From Sphingomonas albertensis (GTDB taxonomy: Bacteria > Pseudomonadota > Alphaproteobacteria > Sphingomonadales > Sphingomonadaceae): a stretch of DNA of 64,000 nt. Made by a program: the position numbers and the translations under genes. The DNA lies in NCBI RefSeq assembly GCF_014358075.1, contig NZ_JACONT010000016.1, positions 1 to 64,000 on the forward strand, read 5' to 3'. The notes below the pieces were generated by a model. It was not told the origin of the DNA. It did no database searches and worked only from the letters and a program-made list of their open reading frames with translations. Of this stretch, positions 1 to 8,140 are shown in pieces. Every line of letters starts with the position of its first letter. The first letter of the stretch is position 1.

Positions 1-17
1 TCCAGGGAGGGGGGAAG
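1..17. repeat. Half of a family-B palindromic element
   Basis: The first bases of the window (TCCAGGGAGGGGGGAAG) match the right arm of the paired GGGAGGGG elements seen at 12214, 24735, 38777 and 40876. The left arm would lie outside the window. It directly follows the hisB stop codon. Confidence 0.45.
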
Positions 18-605
18 TCACAGCATCCCCTTGGTCGACGGGATCGCATCTGCCTTGCGCGGATCGATCTCGATCGCCGTCCGAAGCGCCCGCGCCACAC
101 CCTTGAATGCCGCCTCGGCGATGTGGTGATTATTGGTTCCGTAGAGAGTCTCGACGTGCAGCGTGATCCCCGCCGCCTGCGCGAAGCTATGGAAGAAATG
201 CTCGAACATCTCGGTGTCCATCCCGCCCAAGCGCTTCTGCGAGAACAAATCCTTCCACACCAGCCAGGGCCGCCCGGAAATATCCAAAGCCACCCGCGTC
301 AGCGTCTCGTCCATCGGCGACAGCGCATCGCCGTACCGCGCGATGCCCCGCTTATCGCCGAGCGCCTGCGCGAACGCCTGCCCGATCGCGATGCCGGTAT
401 CCTCGACGGTGTGATGCTCGTCGATGTGCAGGTCGCCCTTGGTCCGTACGCGGAGGTCGATCAGCGAGTGACGCGACAATTGTTCAAGCATGTGATCGAA
501 GAAACCGACCCCGGTCTCGACGTCGTACACGCCGGTCCCATCGAGGTTCACGGTGACGTCGATCGCCGTCTCGGCGGTGGAGCGGGTAATCGTGGCGGTG
601 CGCAT
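18..605 (-). CDS. hisB: Imidazoleglycerol-phosphate dehydratase HisB
   Basis: This enzyme dehydrates imidazole glycerol phosphate to imidazole acetol phosphate, the sixth step of histidine biosynthesis, in the cytoplasm. The 195-residue product is a stand-alone dehydratase without the fused phosphatase of enteric HisB. Family motifs are visible: [13 protein letters not shown] (35-47), the metal-binding [10 protein letters not shown] (62-71) and the C-terminal [11 protein letters not shown] (158-168). The frame stays open to 671, but the ATG at 605 is preceded by GGGAGGTGGC and begins with the usual MRTATI-type N-terminus, so I start it there. sspB starts divergently about 70 bp away. I see no other his genes in the window on this side; they may lie to the left, beyond position 1. 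Confidence 0.98.
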   Translation of the reverse strand: MRTATITRSTAETAIDVTVNLDGTGVYDVETGVGFFDHMLEQLSRHSLIDLRVRTKGDLHIDEHHTVEDTGIAIGQAFAQALGDKRGIARYGDALSPMDETLTRVALDISGRPWLVWKDLFSQKRLGGMDTEMFEHFFHSFAQAAGITLHVETLYGTNNHHIAEAAFKGVARALRTAIEIDPRKADAIPSTKGML

Positions 606-676
606 GCCACCTCCCATAACGTCCGCCACGACGCATGCAATCTTGACCGGCATCCGAATGGCGCTACCCAAGGGAT

Positions 677-1162
677 ATGACCGATGGACTGCCCGATAGC
701 CTGATTCCGTACGACGAGATCGTACAAGAAGCCCTGCGTGCCGTGGTCGGCCGCGTGCTCGGTTCGGTCGCGGAGGCCGGCGGGCTTCCCGGCGAGCATC
801 ATTTCTACATCACCTTCAAGACGCAGGCGCCCGGCGTCGACATCCCCAAGCGCCTCATCGAGCGCTTCCCGGACGAGATGACGATCGTCATGCAGAACCG
901 CTATTGGGACCTGATCGTCGACGACGAGCGGTTCTCGATCGGGCTGAGCTTCAACCAAGTCCCGTCGAAGCTGGTGATCCCGTACTCGGCGATCACCGCG
1001 TTCCAGGATCCTGCGGTCAGCTTCGAACTCCGCTTCCAGGCGCAGGAGGGTGCGGACGACGCGCTCGGCGACCACGACGAAGCCGAAAACGACGGCCCGA
1101 CCGCAGTCCCGATCGAAGACGGCTCGAACGTCGTCGCGGTGGATTTCAAACGGAAGAAGTGA
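677..1162 (+). CDS. sspB: SspB-family ClpXP adaptor
   Basis: SspB tethers ssrA-tagged proteins to the ClpXP protease. The 161-residue protein has the alphaproteobacterial SspB core ([15 protein letters not shown] near 40-54, [16 protein letters not shown] near 64-79, and a barrel with [18 protein letters not shown]). It then has an acidic linker and a short basic-hydrophobic C-terminus, [10 protein letters not shown]. That tail corresponds to the ClpX-binding peptide of the family; the match is by my recollection of the family. It is divergent from hisB. A paired palindrome follows the stop, so it is probably transcribed alone. The Shine-Dalgarno-like AGGG lies very close to the ATG, so translation may be modest. 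Confidence 0.93.
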   Translation: MTDGLPDSLIPYDEIVQEALRAVVGRVLGSVAEAGGLPGEHHFYITFKTQAPGVDIPKRLIERFPDEMTIVMQNRYWDLIVDDERFSIGLSFNQVPSKLVIPYSAITAFQDPAVSFELRFQAQEGADDALGDHDEAENDGPTAVPIEDGSNVVAVDFKRKK

Positions 1163-1170
1163 CCCAAACT

Positions 1171-1316
1171 CCCTCGCCCCTACGGGGAGAGGGAAGGGGC
1201 GCCGCCCTTGCGGTGGGAAGGGAGAGGGGCGTTGGGGCACGCGTCCTGAGCCTCAAGCCCCTCACCCTTCCGTCGCCTGTGGCTCCTCCCTCCCTCTCCC
1301 CGAAGGGGCGAGGGAT
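1171..1316. repeat. Paired palindromic element, family E
   Basis: The left arm (CCCTCGCCCCTACGGGGAGAGG) and the right arm (CCTCTCCCCGAAGGGGCGAGG) are inverted copies about 100 bp apart. Each arm is itself a small hairpin. The element fills the gap between sspB and fumC. A related single unit lies at 6083-6149. Confidence 0.7.
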
Positions 1317-1346
1317 CCCGAGCACGCTACGGAAGGTTGACCCCGC

Positions 1347-2753
1347 ATGACCCAAACCCGCCCAGAAACCACCCGCACAGAAACCGACACGATCGGCCCG
1401 ATCGAAGTCCCCGCCGCCGCATACTGGGGCGCGCAGACCGAACGCTCGATCGAGAACTTCCCCTTCGCCACCCGCGAACGCATGCCGATCGAGATCGTCC
1501 ACGCGCTCGCGCTCGTCAAACAGGCCGCCGCCCGCGTAAACCGCACCCACGGCCTCGACGAAACCATCGCCACCGCGATCGACTCCGCCGCGCAGGAAGT
1601 CATCGACGGCAAGCTCGACGACCAGTTCCCCCTGGTCATCTGGCAGACCGGCAGCGGCACGCAGTCGAACATGAACGCGAACGAGGTCATCGCCGGCCGC
1701 GCCAACGAGGTCCTCACCGGCACCCGCGGCGGCAAGTCCCCCGTCCACCCCAACGACCACGTCAACATGAGCCAGTCGTCCAACGACAGCTTCCCGACCG
1801 CACTCCACATCGCCGCCGCGATCGCTACCACCCACCGCCTGATCCCCGCGCTCGACACGCTCCACGCCGCGCTCGACGCGAAGGCCAACGCCTGGGACGA
1901 CATCGTCAAGATCGGCCGCACGCACCTGCAGGACGCAACCCCGCTGACGCTCGGCCAGGAATTCTCCGGCTATGCGAACCAGCTTTACCGCTGCCGCCAC
2001 CGCATCGAGCCCGCGATCAGCCACGGCATGGTCATCCTCGCGCAGGGCGGCACCGCGGTCGGCACCGGCCTCAACGCCCCCGCCGGCTTCGGCGACGCGA
2101 TCGCGCACGAACTGGCGGCAATCACCGGTCTGCCGTTCGTCAGCGCGCGCAACAAGTTCGAGGCGCTCGCGTCGAACGATCCGCTCGTCCACCTCTCGGG
2201 CACGCTCAACACGCTGGCGGTCGCACTCACCAAGATCGCCAACGACATCCGCCTGCTCGGCTCGGGCCCCCGCTGCGGCTTCGGCGAGATCGACCTCCCC
2301 GCGAACGAGCCCGGCAGCTCGATCATGCCGGGGAAAGTGAACCCGACGCAGTGCGAGATGCTGACGATGGTCGCGGGGCAAGTGATGGGCAACCACGTCG
2401 CGGTCACCGTCGGCGGGATGCAGGGCCATCTCGAATTGAACGTGTTCAAGCCACTGATCGGCGCCAACGTGCTGCGCTCGATCGACCTGCTGGCGACTGC
2501 GATGGAAGGATTCGCGGAACGCTGCGTCGATGGCATCGAACCCAATCGCGGGCGGATCGCCGACCTGCTCGACCGCTCGCTGATGCTGGTGACCGCGCTG
2601 GCCCCCGAGATCGGCTACGATGCCGCCGCGAAGATCGCCAAATACGCCCACGCTGAAGGCCTGACGCTGAAAGAAGCCGGGCTCGCGCTCGGCTTGGTCG
2701 ACGCCGAAACCTTCGACCGAGTCGTCAAACCCGAATCGATGCTCGGCCGCTAA
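1347..2753 (+). CDS. fumC: Class II fumarate hydratase FumC
   Basis: This enzyme interconverts fumarate and malate in the TCA cycle; it is the iron-independent, heat-stable class II form. The 468-residue length is normal for the family. It shows [14 protein letters not shown] near residue 103, [11 protein letters not shown] near 142, [16 protein letters not shown] near 190, and the superfamily signature [15 protein letters not shown] starting at 323, which carries the mobile-loop catalytic serine. The ATG at 1347 follows a palindromic repeat region and its Shine-Dalgarno is weak. Palindromes on both sides suggest a single-gene transcript. A long open frame on the opposite strand is only a high-G+C shadow. 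Confidence 0.98.
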   Translation: MTQTRPETTRTETDTIGPIEVPAAAYWGAQTERSIENFPFATRERMPIEIVHALALVKQAAARVNRTHGLDETIATAIDSAAQEVIDGKLDDQFPLVIWQTGSGTQSNMNANEVIAGRANEVLTGTRGGKSPVHPNDHVNMSQSSNDSFPTALHIAAAIATTHRLIPALDTLHAALDAKANAWDDIVKIGRTHLQDATPLTLGQEFSGYANQLYRCRHRIEPAISHGMVILAQGGTAVGTGLNAPAGFGDAIAHELAAITGLPFVSARNKFEALASNDPLVHLSGTLNTLAVALTKIANDIRLLGSGPRCGFGEIDLPANEPGSSIMPGKVNPTQCEMLTMVAGQVMGNHVAVTVGGMQGHLELNVFKPLIGANVLRSIDLLATAMEGFAERCVDGIEPNRGRIADLLDRSLMLVTALAPEIGYDAAAKIAKYAHAEGLTLKEAGLALGLVDAETFDRVVKPESMLGR

Positions 2754-2760
2754 CCTCCCG

Positions 2761-2836
2761 TTCTCCTGCGCACGCAGGAGCCCAGGGTACCAAGCGCGCC
2801 GCCCGCGACCCTGGACTCCTGCGTGCGCAGGAGAAC
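2761..2836. repeat. Paired palindromic element, family F
   Basis: TTCTCCTGCGCACGCAGGAG plus CCCAGGGT is mirrored about 20 bp later by ACCCTGG ACTCCTGCGTGCGCAGGAGAA. It lies just after the fumC stop and could act as a terminator in either direction. A second copy is at 15527-15603. Confidence 0.75.
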
Positions 2837-2900
2837 GCGGGCGCGTGGGAACCCAATCCTCCGCCAAACGCTAACCCGCCACACGGACAGGAGAAATTAC

Positions 2901-3113
2901 GTGGGCGCAACGACCATTGGCGCGCTGATCGGCGCAGGCATCGACTCGCTAAGTGGCGACGACGGCAACGCGGACGGCGCGATCATCGGTGCGATCACCG
3001 CCAACGTACTCAAGATCGTCGTGCCGCTAGCCGTGACCTACGCGATCGGCTGGGCAGTGCTGCGCGGTGCAGCGGAACTCAAGGACCAGGTTTTCGGGGA
3101 GTCAGAAGCATGA
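2901..3113 (+). CDS. Small membrane protein, unknown function
   Basis: I do not recognise this 70-residue product. The frame is open upstream, but the GTG at 2901 has AGGAG seven bases ahead of it, so I take the GTG start. The product has a glycine-rich N-terminal stretch (ATTIGALIGAGIDSL), an acidic GDDGNADG segment, then a hydrophobic segment near residues 35-60 (VLKIVVPLAVTYAIGWAVL) that looks like one membrane helix, and a short charged tail. Its stop overlaps the ATG of the next small gene by four bases (ATGA), so the two are probably translated together. Confidence 0.7.
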   Translation: MGATTIGALIGAGIDSLSGDDGNADGAIIGAITANVLKIVVPLAVTYAIGWAVLRGAAELKDQVFGESEA

Positions 3114-3310
3114 TCGGACGTATTATCAGTGCATTGGTCGGCCGCGAAATGGGCCGTCGCGACGGTTCGGGCGGCGCTTCGGGTGCAGTAAAGGGCGTCG
3201 TGGCGATGGGCCTGATGCGCCGCATGGGCCCGCTCGGCATGATCCTCGGCGGCGGCTACGCGGCCAAGAAGGCGTATGACCGCAACAAGGCGCGCAAGGC
3301 CGGCTATTAA
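3110..3310 (+). CDS. Small glycine/basic protein, unknown function
   Basis: This 66-residue product starts inside the stop of the preceding small membrane gene (ATGA overlap), which implies translational coupling. It has a glycine-rich amphipathic middle (RRDGSGGASGAVKGVVAMGLMRRMG), a short hydrophobic segment (PLGMILGGGYAAKKAY) and a basic tail. A membrane-associated role is possible but unproven. gmk follows about 70 bp later. Confidence 0.65.
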   Translation: MIGRIISALVGREMGRRDGSGGASGAVKGVVAMGLMRRMGPLGMILGGGYAAKKAYDRNKARKAGY

Positions 3311-3382
3311 TCCGCCTTCGTAATACCACGCGCGGGCCGCGCATGGGTTGACGCCCATATGCGGTCCGCGGCAAGGGCGCGC

Positions 3383-4033
3383 ATGCCCCACACACTTCCG
3401 TCCGACCCGCATGGTTTCCGTCGTCGCGGAGTCCTGTTCGTCCTGTCCTCGCCGTCTGGTGCCGGCAAGTCGACCATCGCGCGCAGATTGCTCGCGGACG
3501 AGCACGAACTCGAAATGTCGGTCTCGGTCACGACCCGGTCGGTGCGACCCGGCGAAGTCGACGGCAAGGATTACCATTTCACCGATCTCGAGGGCTTTCG
3601 CGACATGGTCGCGAAGGACGAATTCCTCGAATGGGCGCACGTCTTCAACCACCGCTACGGCACCCCCCGCGCGCAAGTCGAGGAATTGCTCGCGGCCGGC
3701 AAGGACGTGCTGTTCGACATCGACTGGCAGGGCGCGCAACAGCTGTTCCAGATCGCCGGCGGCGACGTCGTCCGCGTCTTCATCTTCCCGCCCTCGATGG
3801 AGGAGTTGCACCGCCGCCTCACCAGCCGCGGCACCGATTCGGAAGAAGTGATCGAAGCCCGCATGTCGCGCGCGGCGAACGAGGTCAGCCACTGGGACGG
3901 CTATGATTACGTACTGGTCAACGACGACGTCGACAGCTGCATCCGCGGCGTGAAGACGATCCTCGCCGCGGAACGGTTGAAGCGCTCGCGCCAGACCGGC
4001 CTGATCGGCTTCATCCGCAGGCTGACCCGCTAA
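3383..4033 (+). CDS. gmk: Guanylate kinase
   Basis: This enzyme phosphorylates GMP to GDP with ATP, an essential step of purine nucleotide metabolism in the cytoplasm. With the ATG at 3383 the product is 216 residues. I prefer that start over the upstream ATG at 3359 because AAGGG lies six bases before it. The P-loop is SSPSGAGKST (22-31). The GMP-binding region follows with SVTTRSVRPGEVDGKDYHF, EFLEWAHVFNHRYGTP and DVLFDIDWQGAQQL. A lid-like region carries the RLTSRGTDSEEVIEARM stretch. A single palindrome after the stop may terminate transcription. Confidence 0.97.
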   Translation: MPHTLPSDPHGFRRRGVLFVLSSPSGAGKSTIARRLLADEHELEMSVSVTTRSVRPGEVDGKDYHFTDLEGFRDMVAKDEFLEWAHVFNHRYGTPRAQVEELLAAGKDVLFDIDWQGAQQLFQIAGGDVVRVFIFPPSMEELHRRLTSRGTDSEEVIEARMSRAANEVSHWDGYDYVLVNDDVDSCIRGVKTILAAERLKRSRQTGLIGFIRRLTR

Positions 4034-4035
4034 CT

Positions 4036-4062
4036 TCCCCCCTCCCTGAAAGGGAGGGGGGT
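4036..4062. repeat. Single family-B palindrome / possible terminator
   Basis: CCCCCCTCCCTGAAAGGGAGGGGGG is one unpaired arm of the family-B element. It sits between the converging stops of gmk and the ATP12 gene, a position suited to a bidirectional terminator, although it lacks a T-run. Confidence 0.6.
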
Positions 4063-4742
4063 TACAGCAGCCCCAGAAACTCCACCCCGACCCCGAACTC
4101 CTTGCGCTTAAGCTCGCGCAACTGAGTCGCCTGCCAGTCCTCGCCCCACATCTCGACCGACCAGTCCTCGTCGATCCCCGCCGCCGCCCAGGCCGCATCA
4201 GCATCGATCTCGCCCTCGATCAGCGCCAGCCCGATCACCAGCGACCCGGTCAACGTCACCACCGGCGACAACCCCGCCAGCCGAAAATCGTCATATGCCA
4301 CGACCGCCTCATGCAGCCGCGCGATCGTAGCCGCCGGTTGCGCCACGTGCATCACGCCGGCCGTCACCGCGAACGTCACGTCGTACCGCCCCCGCGCCCA
4401 CGCCAGCAGCGGATCCCACGCCGCCGCCTGCCGCTCGACCAGCAGAGGCGGCCCCTCCGCGCGGTAACACAGCAGGTCACTCTCGCCATACGCCGCCAGC
4501 CGCGCGGCGAACTGCGCAGGGTCGTTCGCGATCGGATCGGTCGCCGCGTTCGCCAAGCCCGTCAGCGGCATCGTTCGCGGATCGATCGTCTCGCCGACCG
4601 CGCGCCATTCCGCCGCGACCGCCTCGGCCAGCGCATCGCTTGGCAACGCCAGCGGCCGCCGCCCGGGCGTCCGCACAGGCTTGCCGTCGAGCGTCACCAC
4701 CCGGTCCGCATCGATCGCGACGTCTTTCCAGAAGCGTTTCAT
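4062..4742 (-). CDS. ATP12-family F1-ATPase assembly chaperone
   Basis: In mitochondria Atp12 chaperones the F1 alpha subunit; alphaproteobacterial homologues are presumed to act likewise. The 226-residue product matches the family: MKRFWKDV at the start, the DGKPVRTPGRRPLALPSDALAEAVAAEW block (19-46), the conserved NAATDPI region near 66, SDLLCYRAEGPPLLVERQ near 88, the WDPLLAWA segment, and the WGEDWQAT region near the C-terminus. It begins just downstream of a small membrane gene and a HAD phosphatase on the same strand, so the three may form an operon. F-ATPase genes are not in this window. Confidence 0.92.
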   Translation of the reverse strand: MKRFWKDVAIDADRVVTLDGKPVRTPGRRPLALPSDALAEAVAAEWRAVGETIDPRTMPLTGLANAATDPIANDPAQFAARLAAYGESDLLCYRAEGPPLLVERQAAAWDPLLAWARGRYDVTFAVTAGVMHVAQPAATIARLHEAVVAYDDFRLAGLSPVVTLTGSLVIGLALIEGEIDADAAWAAAGIDEDWSVEMWGEDWQATQLRELKRKEFGVGVEFLGLL

Positions 4743-4755
4743 GCACCCATTCCGT

Positions 4756-4971
4756 TCATTCAGGCGTCCGCCAGCGATGTGCCAGGCTGCGCGGGACGAG
4801 TCCGATCATCACCAGCGCCGACAATACGATCGCCACGCCCAGGATTTTCGGTGCAAAGTCGTGCGCGCGCGCCACCAGAATCAGCCCGAGCAATGCCCCG
4901 GCCACGCCCGCCAGCCGGATCCCGACGAGCACCATCCAGCGCCGTTGCGCCAATTTGTCCGCCTCGGTCAT
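4756..4971 (-). CDS. Small membrane protein (71 aa), unknown function
   Basis: The frame is open to 5064, but the ATG at 4971 overlaps the stop of the upstream HAD gene (ATGA), the usual sign of coupling. The product (MTEADKLAQRRWMVLVG...) has two hydrophobic helices, roughly residues 13-33 and 41-61, and a short polar tail (HRWRTPE). It lies between the HAD phosphatase and the ATP12 gene on one strand. I do not recognise the family. Confidence 0.75.
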   Translation of the reverse strand: MTEADKLAQRRWMVLVGIRLAGVAGALLGLILVARAHDFAPKILGVAIVLSALVMIGLVPRSLAHRWRTPE

Positions 4972-5627
4972 GGCCGCGCCACCATGTGCAGCAAGTCCGG
5001 TACCGCGGTCGCGACGACATCCGCGCCCGCATCGGAAAGCTCGAGCACGTCGTGATACCCCCAAGCGACTCCGACCCCGCGCGCACCCGCCGCGCGCGCC
5101 ATCGCCATGTCGAAACTCGTATCGCCGATCATCGCCGTCGTCTCCACGGTCGCACCCGCCTCGGCGATCGCCGCGAACAGCATGGCCGGATCAGGCTTCG
5201 ACGGATGCCGGTCGGCGGTCTGCAACGTCACGAACCGCTCGGTGATCCCGTGCGCGGCGAGGATATGCGCGAGCCCACGATCGGACTTGCCCGTCGCCAC
5301 GCCGAGCTTCCAGCCGTCGTCGGCCAGCGTCCCAAGGACCTCGGCGATCCCCTCGAACAACGGCTCGTCGGCCAGTTCGCCACTCGCCCGCATCGCATGG
5401 AAGGCGTTCTTGTAGTCGGTGGCGAGCGACCGGTGCTGCGCGTCGTCCGCCTCGGGTAACAACAACTGCATCGCCTCCACGAGACTAAGCCCGACGATCC
5501 GCCGAATGGCCGCGCGCGGGGGCGGGATCAGTTTGGCGCCCTCGAACGCGCGTTCGCACGCGACGCAGATGTTAGCCTGGCTGTCGACGAGCGTCCCGTC
5601 GCAATCGAATACGGCAAGACGGATCAT
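4968..5627 (-). CDS. HAD-superfamily hydrolase, phosphoglycolate-phosphatase-like
   Basis: A 219-residue HAD phosphatase of subfamily IA. The nucleophile motif is VFDCDGTLVDSQ (D8, D10 from the ATG at 5627). A helical cap follows (ANICVACERAFEGAKL...). Motif II/III is ATGKSDRG with its lysine, and the acidic motif IV is MIGDTSFDMAMA followed by GVGVAWGYHD. Phosphoglycolate phosphatase (Gph) and similar sugar-phosphate phosphatases have this layout, but the substrate cannot be read from sequence. The frame is open upstream; I chose the ATG directly before the hydrophobic strand that leads to DxDGT, where family members start. Its stop overlaps the start of the small membrane gene. Confidence 0.9.
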   Translation of the reverse strand: MIRLAVFDCDGTLVDSQANICVACERAFEGAKLIPPPRAAIRRIVGLSLVEAMQLLLPEADDAQHRSLATDYKNAFHAMRASGELADEPLFEGIAEVLGTLADDGWKLGVATGKSDRGLAHILAAHGITERFVTLQTADRHPSKPDPAMLFAAIAEAGATVETTAMIGDTSFDMAMARAAGARGVGVAWGYHDVLELSDAGADVVATAVPDLLHMVARP

Positions 5628-5717
5628 GGGGTTTCTCGGAAAGACATGGGTAGCGTCGTAGATCACGGGGTGCGGAAGGGGAATGTCAAACCGAGGGCGC
5701 GAGGAGCTGGGGGGCTA

Positions 5718-5759
5718 GGAGCAAGGAGCAAGGAGCAAGGAGCAAGGAGCAAGGAGCAA
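5718..5759. repeat. Six tandem GGAGCAA heptamers
   Basis: Six perfect head-to-tail copies of the 7-bp unit GGAGCAA lie about 90 bp upstream of the HAD gene start, with an imperfect copy before them. Seven is not a multiple of three, so this is not a coding repeat. Slippage could change promoter spacing for the minus-strand operon. Confidence 0.9.
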
Positions 5760-5801
5760 CGCGCTAGATGCTAAGCGTTAGCGCAATACCGCAGCATCCA
5801 T

Positions 5802-5880
5802 GTTCCCCCGCGGATGCGGGGGCCCAGCTAAGTACCGACAGCGCCCCCGACTCCTGGACCCCCGCCTTCGCGGGGGAACG
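5802..5880. repeat. Paired palindromic element, family G
   Basis: TTCCCCCGCGGATGCGGGGGCCCAG and, inverted, CTGGACCCCCGCCTTCGCGGGGGAA, separated by about 30 bp. The whole gap 5628-6173 is non-coding and holds the heptamer array, this element, a family-A element and a family-E unit. Confidence 0.75.
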
Positions 5881-5921
5881 GGTAGGGGCGAGGGGCACCT
5901 CCAACCAGCGGCCCCACCCCG

Positions 5922-6020
5922 GCGAAGGCCGGGGCCCAGTTGGATAGGTGGCAATAATAGAGCGCCGCCCTTCCTTAGCGACGTCCCCCAACTGGGCCCC
6001 GGCCTCCGCCGGGGTGGGGC
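5922..6020. repeat. REPIN-like element, family A copy 1
   Basis: The left arm (CCACCCCGGCGAAGGCCGGG GCCCAGTTGG) and the inverted right arm (CCAACTGGGCCCCGGCC TCCGCCGGGGTGG) flank about 40 bp. The inter-arm sequence begins GGTGGCAATAATAG and matches the inter-arm sequence of the copies at 57044 and (inverted) 57309. So the complete element is conserved, not only its arms. Confidence 0.85.
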
Positions 6021-6082
6021 GGGAGGTGGGGTTAGGGTCCCAAATGACCCGCCTTGTCCCTACCCCGAGACGCCTCCGGAGG

Positions 6083-6149
6083 CTCCCCCTCTCCCCTCGG
6101 GGGAGAGGGAAGGGGCCCGCGCCCACTTGGCCGTGGGAAGGGTGAGGGC
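6083..6149. repeat. Single palindromic unit, family E
   Basis: CTCCCCCTCTCCCCTCGGGG GAGAGGGAAGGGG followed by CTTGGCCGTGGGAAGGGTGAGGG resembles the left half of the element at 1171-1316. It lies just beyond the stop of the pseudouridine synthase gene. Confidence 0.6.
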
Positions 6150-6173
6150 ACGTTTCAGGCGGCAGGCCTCAGA

Positions 6174-7475
6174 TCACCGGGTCCCAGGCCCACTCCGCGG
6201 CCCAGGCTTCCCAGCGCCACCCGGACGACCGCGCCCGGCAGGCTTGGCCCCCTCGACCCGAGGCCCACTCCGCGGCGCCCCGAACTTCGATCCCGCGCCG
6301 GTCCGTGCGCCACCCGTCTTCGGCGCACCCGGCTTGGCGCCCGGCTTCTTCTCCTCGACAACCCCACGTCCGCGCCGCTCACCCTTACGCTCTTTCCGCA
6401 CCGACTTCGCATGCGCCTTGGCCCGCGACTTCATCTGCTCGCGCGTCGGCGCGGTCTTCTCGTCGAGCACCAGGTCGTCGCCCAGCTTTTCCTCGAAGCC
6501 CAACTGCTTGAGGCTTTCGGCGAAATGCGTCGGCAGCTCGGCGGTCACGTCGATCGACCCGCCATCCGGATGATCCACCTTGATCCGCCGCGCGTGCAGA
6601 TGCATTTTCCGCGAAATACCGCCGGTCAGAAACGCCGCCGCGCCGCCGTATTTGCCGTCACCGACGATCGGATGCCCGATCGCCGCCATGTGCACGCGCA
6701 ACTGGTGGGTCCGCCCTGTGAACGGCTGCAATTCGACCCAGGCCGCGCGGTTGCCCGCGCGCTCGATCACCCGGTACCGCGTCCGCGCCGGTGCGCCCTC
6801 GGCTTCGTCGATGTGCATCTTCTCGCCGCCGGTGCCGGGCTGCTTCGCGATCGGCAGCTCGATCATGCCGTCCTCGATCGACGGCACGTCGACCACCAGC
6901 GCCCAATAGACTTTCCGCGCGGTCCGCCCGGAAAACGCCTTCGCGAAGAACGCCGCCGCGCGCGACGTCCGCGCCACCAGCAGCGCGCCGGACGTATCCT
7001 TGTCGAGCCGGTGGACCAGCTTCGGCCGACCCTCGTTGTCGTACTGGAGCGCATCGAGCAGCCCGTCGACATGCTGGGTCGTCTTGGTGCCGCCCTGCGT
7101 CGCGAGACCCGGCGGCTTGTTCAGCACGAACGCCTGGAAATCCTTGTGGATGACCATGCCTTGCGCGAGCTCGGTCTCCTCGTCGGACAGGATCACGCGT
7201 TCGCGGACGCGCTTGGGCTTGTCCGGGTCTGCGGCGGCCTTGTCCGCCTCTGGCGGCGGCACGCGCAGCATCTGGCCCGCCGCGATCCGATCGCCCGGCG
7301 TCGCGCGCGCGCCGTCGACGCGCAGCTGCCCGGTGCGCGCCCACATCGCCACGGTCGTGTAGCTCGTATCGGGCAGATGCCGCTTGAACCACCGGTCGAG
7401 CCGGATGCCGTCATCGTCGAACCCGACGTTGAACTCGCGGAAACCCGTATCGCTATCGCTTTTGCCCGCAGTCAT
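6174..7475 (-). CDS. RluA-family 23S rRNA pseudouridine synthase with long basic tail
   Basis: This protein converts uridine to pseudouridine in RNA, most likely 23S rRNA at RluC/RluD-type sites. An N-terminal S4 RNA-binding domain (about 18-75: GIRLDRWFKRHLPDTSYTTV) is followed by the catalytic domain with HRLDKDTSG (155-163; D158 is the nucleophile) and the GRTHQLRVHMAAIGHPIVGD motif. From about residue 350 the protein continues for some 80 residues as a low-complexity Lys/Arg/Gly/Pro tail (KERKGERRGRG..., GAKPGAPKTGG...), beyond the normal end of the family. This tail is probably a disordered RNA-binding extension. The start overlaps the crcB stop by four bases, so the two are coupled. Confidence 0.94.
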   Translation of the reverse strand: MTAGKSDSDTGFREFNVGFDDDGIRLDRWFKRHLPDTSYTTVAMWARTGQLRVDGARATPGDRIAAGQMLRVPPPEADKAAADPDKPKRVRERVILSDEETELAQGMVIHKDFQAFVLNKPPGLATQGGTKTTQHVDGLLDALQYDNEGRPKLVHRLDKDTSGALLVARTSRAAAFFAKAFSGRTARKVYWALVVDVPSIEDGMIELPIAKQPGTGGEKMHIDEAEGAPARTRYRVIERAGNRAAWVELQPFTGRTHQLRVHMAAIGHPIVGDGKYGGAAAFLTGGISRKMHLHARRIKVDHPDGGSIDVTAELPTHFAESLKQLGFEEKLGDDLVLDEKTAPTREQMKSRAKAHAKSVRKERKGERRGRGVVEEKKPGAKPGAPKTGGARTGAGSKFGAPRSGPRVEGAKPAGRGRPGGAGKPGPRSGPGTR

Positions 7476-7846
7476 GCGACGGCCCTTACTGCGGAGAGAC
7501 CCGCGAACAACGCGGCGATCGAACCGATCACCGACACCAAAACATACCCCAACGCGACGCCGAATGCGCCGCGTTCGATCATCGTGACGACCTCCAGCGA
7601 GAACGCCGAAAAGGTCGTGAATCCCCCAAGTACGCCAACCGCGAGCAGCAGGCGCCAGTGCTCCGACGCGGCGCTTCGCGCCAGCACGCCGACCAGCACG
7701 CCCATCAACAACCCGCCGACGATGTTCACCGCCAGCGTCCCGAAGGGATAGTCCGGCCCGAGCAGCGCGGTCGTCGCGCTACCCGCCAGATAGCGCGCGC
7801 CGGAACCGACCGCACCACCGACCATGACGTAGAGAAGGGGAAGCAT
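7472..7846 (-). CDS. crcB: CrcB/Fluc fluoride ion channel
   Basis: Fluc proteins are small dimeric channels that export fluoride through the inner membrane. The 124-residue product has four hydrophobic segments and the family residues GGAVGSGARYLAG (10-22), PFGTLAVNIVGGLLMGVL with the conserved Asn, and GVLGGFTTFSAFSLE with the Phe/Thr pore box. Its stop overlaps the start of the pseudouridine synthase gene. I looked for a fluoride riboswitch in the upstream 80 bp and did not find one. Confidence 0.96.
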   Translation of the reverse strand: MLPLLYVMVGGAVGSGARYLAGSATTALLGPDYPFGTLAVNIVGGLLMGVLVGVLARSAASEHWRLLLAVGVLGGFTTFSAFSLEVVTMIERGAFGVALGYVLVSVIGSIAALFAGLSAVRAVA

Positions 7847-7924
7847 CCCCGCGCCCTAGCGTGAATCGGGGAAAACGGAAAGGTGCGGTTGGAGGGGGCG
7901 AACCACCCTAGCGCACGCCATTTG

Positions 7925-7977
7925 TTTCCCCGCGAAGCCGGGGACCCAGCCTGGACTCCCGCCTTCGCGGGAGAACA
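7925..7977. repeat. Paired palindromic element, family G (short form)
   Basis: GTTTCCCCGCGAAGCCGGGG ACCCAG pairs with CTGGACTCCCGCC TTCGCGGGAGAAC with almost no spacer. It lies upstream of crcB. Confidence 0.65.
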
Positions 7978-8008
7978 AGAAAGCGGGGGAGTCACACCAA
8001 CACTTCAC

Positions 8009-8113
8009 TACCCCGGCGAAGGCCGGGGCCCAGTTGGAAACGTTGCAGTAACGAGGACCGTGCTCAGTTGGAGACGTTTCCCAACTGGGCCCCGGCCTCC
8101 GCCGGGGTGGTGC
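8009..8113. repeat. REPIN-like element, family A copy 2
   Basis: Inverted arms ACCCCGGCGAAGGCCGGGGC / GCCCCGGCCTCCGCCGGGGT with CAGTTGG/CCAACTG extensions flank about 43 bp. It lies between the crcB and lipoprotein genes. Confidence 0.85.
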
Positions 8114-8140
8114 ACTCTTGGAGTGGCTCCAACTTGAAGC

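Noticed and set aside
1146..2867. Long open frame antisense to fumC (573 codons)
   Set aside because: Its sequence is a low-complexity Arg/Val/Glu/Ala string from high third-position G+C of fumC, and it runs through a palindromic element. No domain is recognisable.
7847..7924. Fluoride riboswitch upstream of crcB
   Set aside because: I looked for the conserved pseudoknot sequence upstream of crcB on the minus strand and did not find it.
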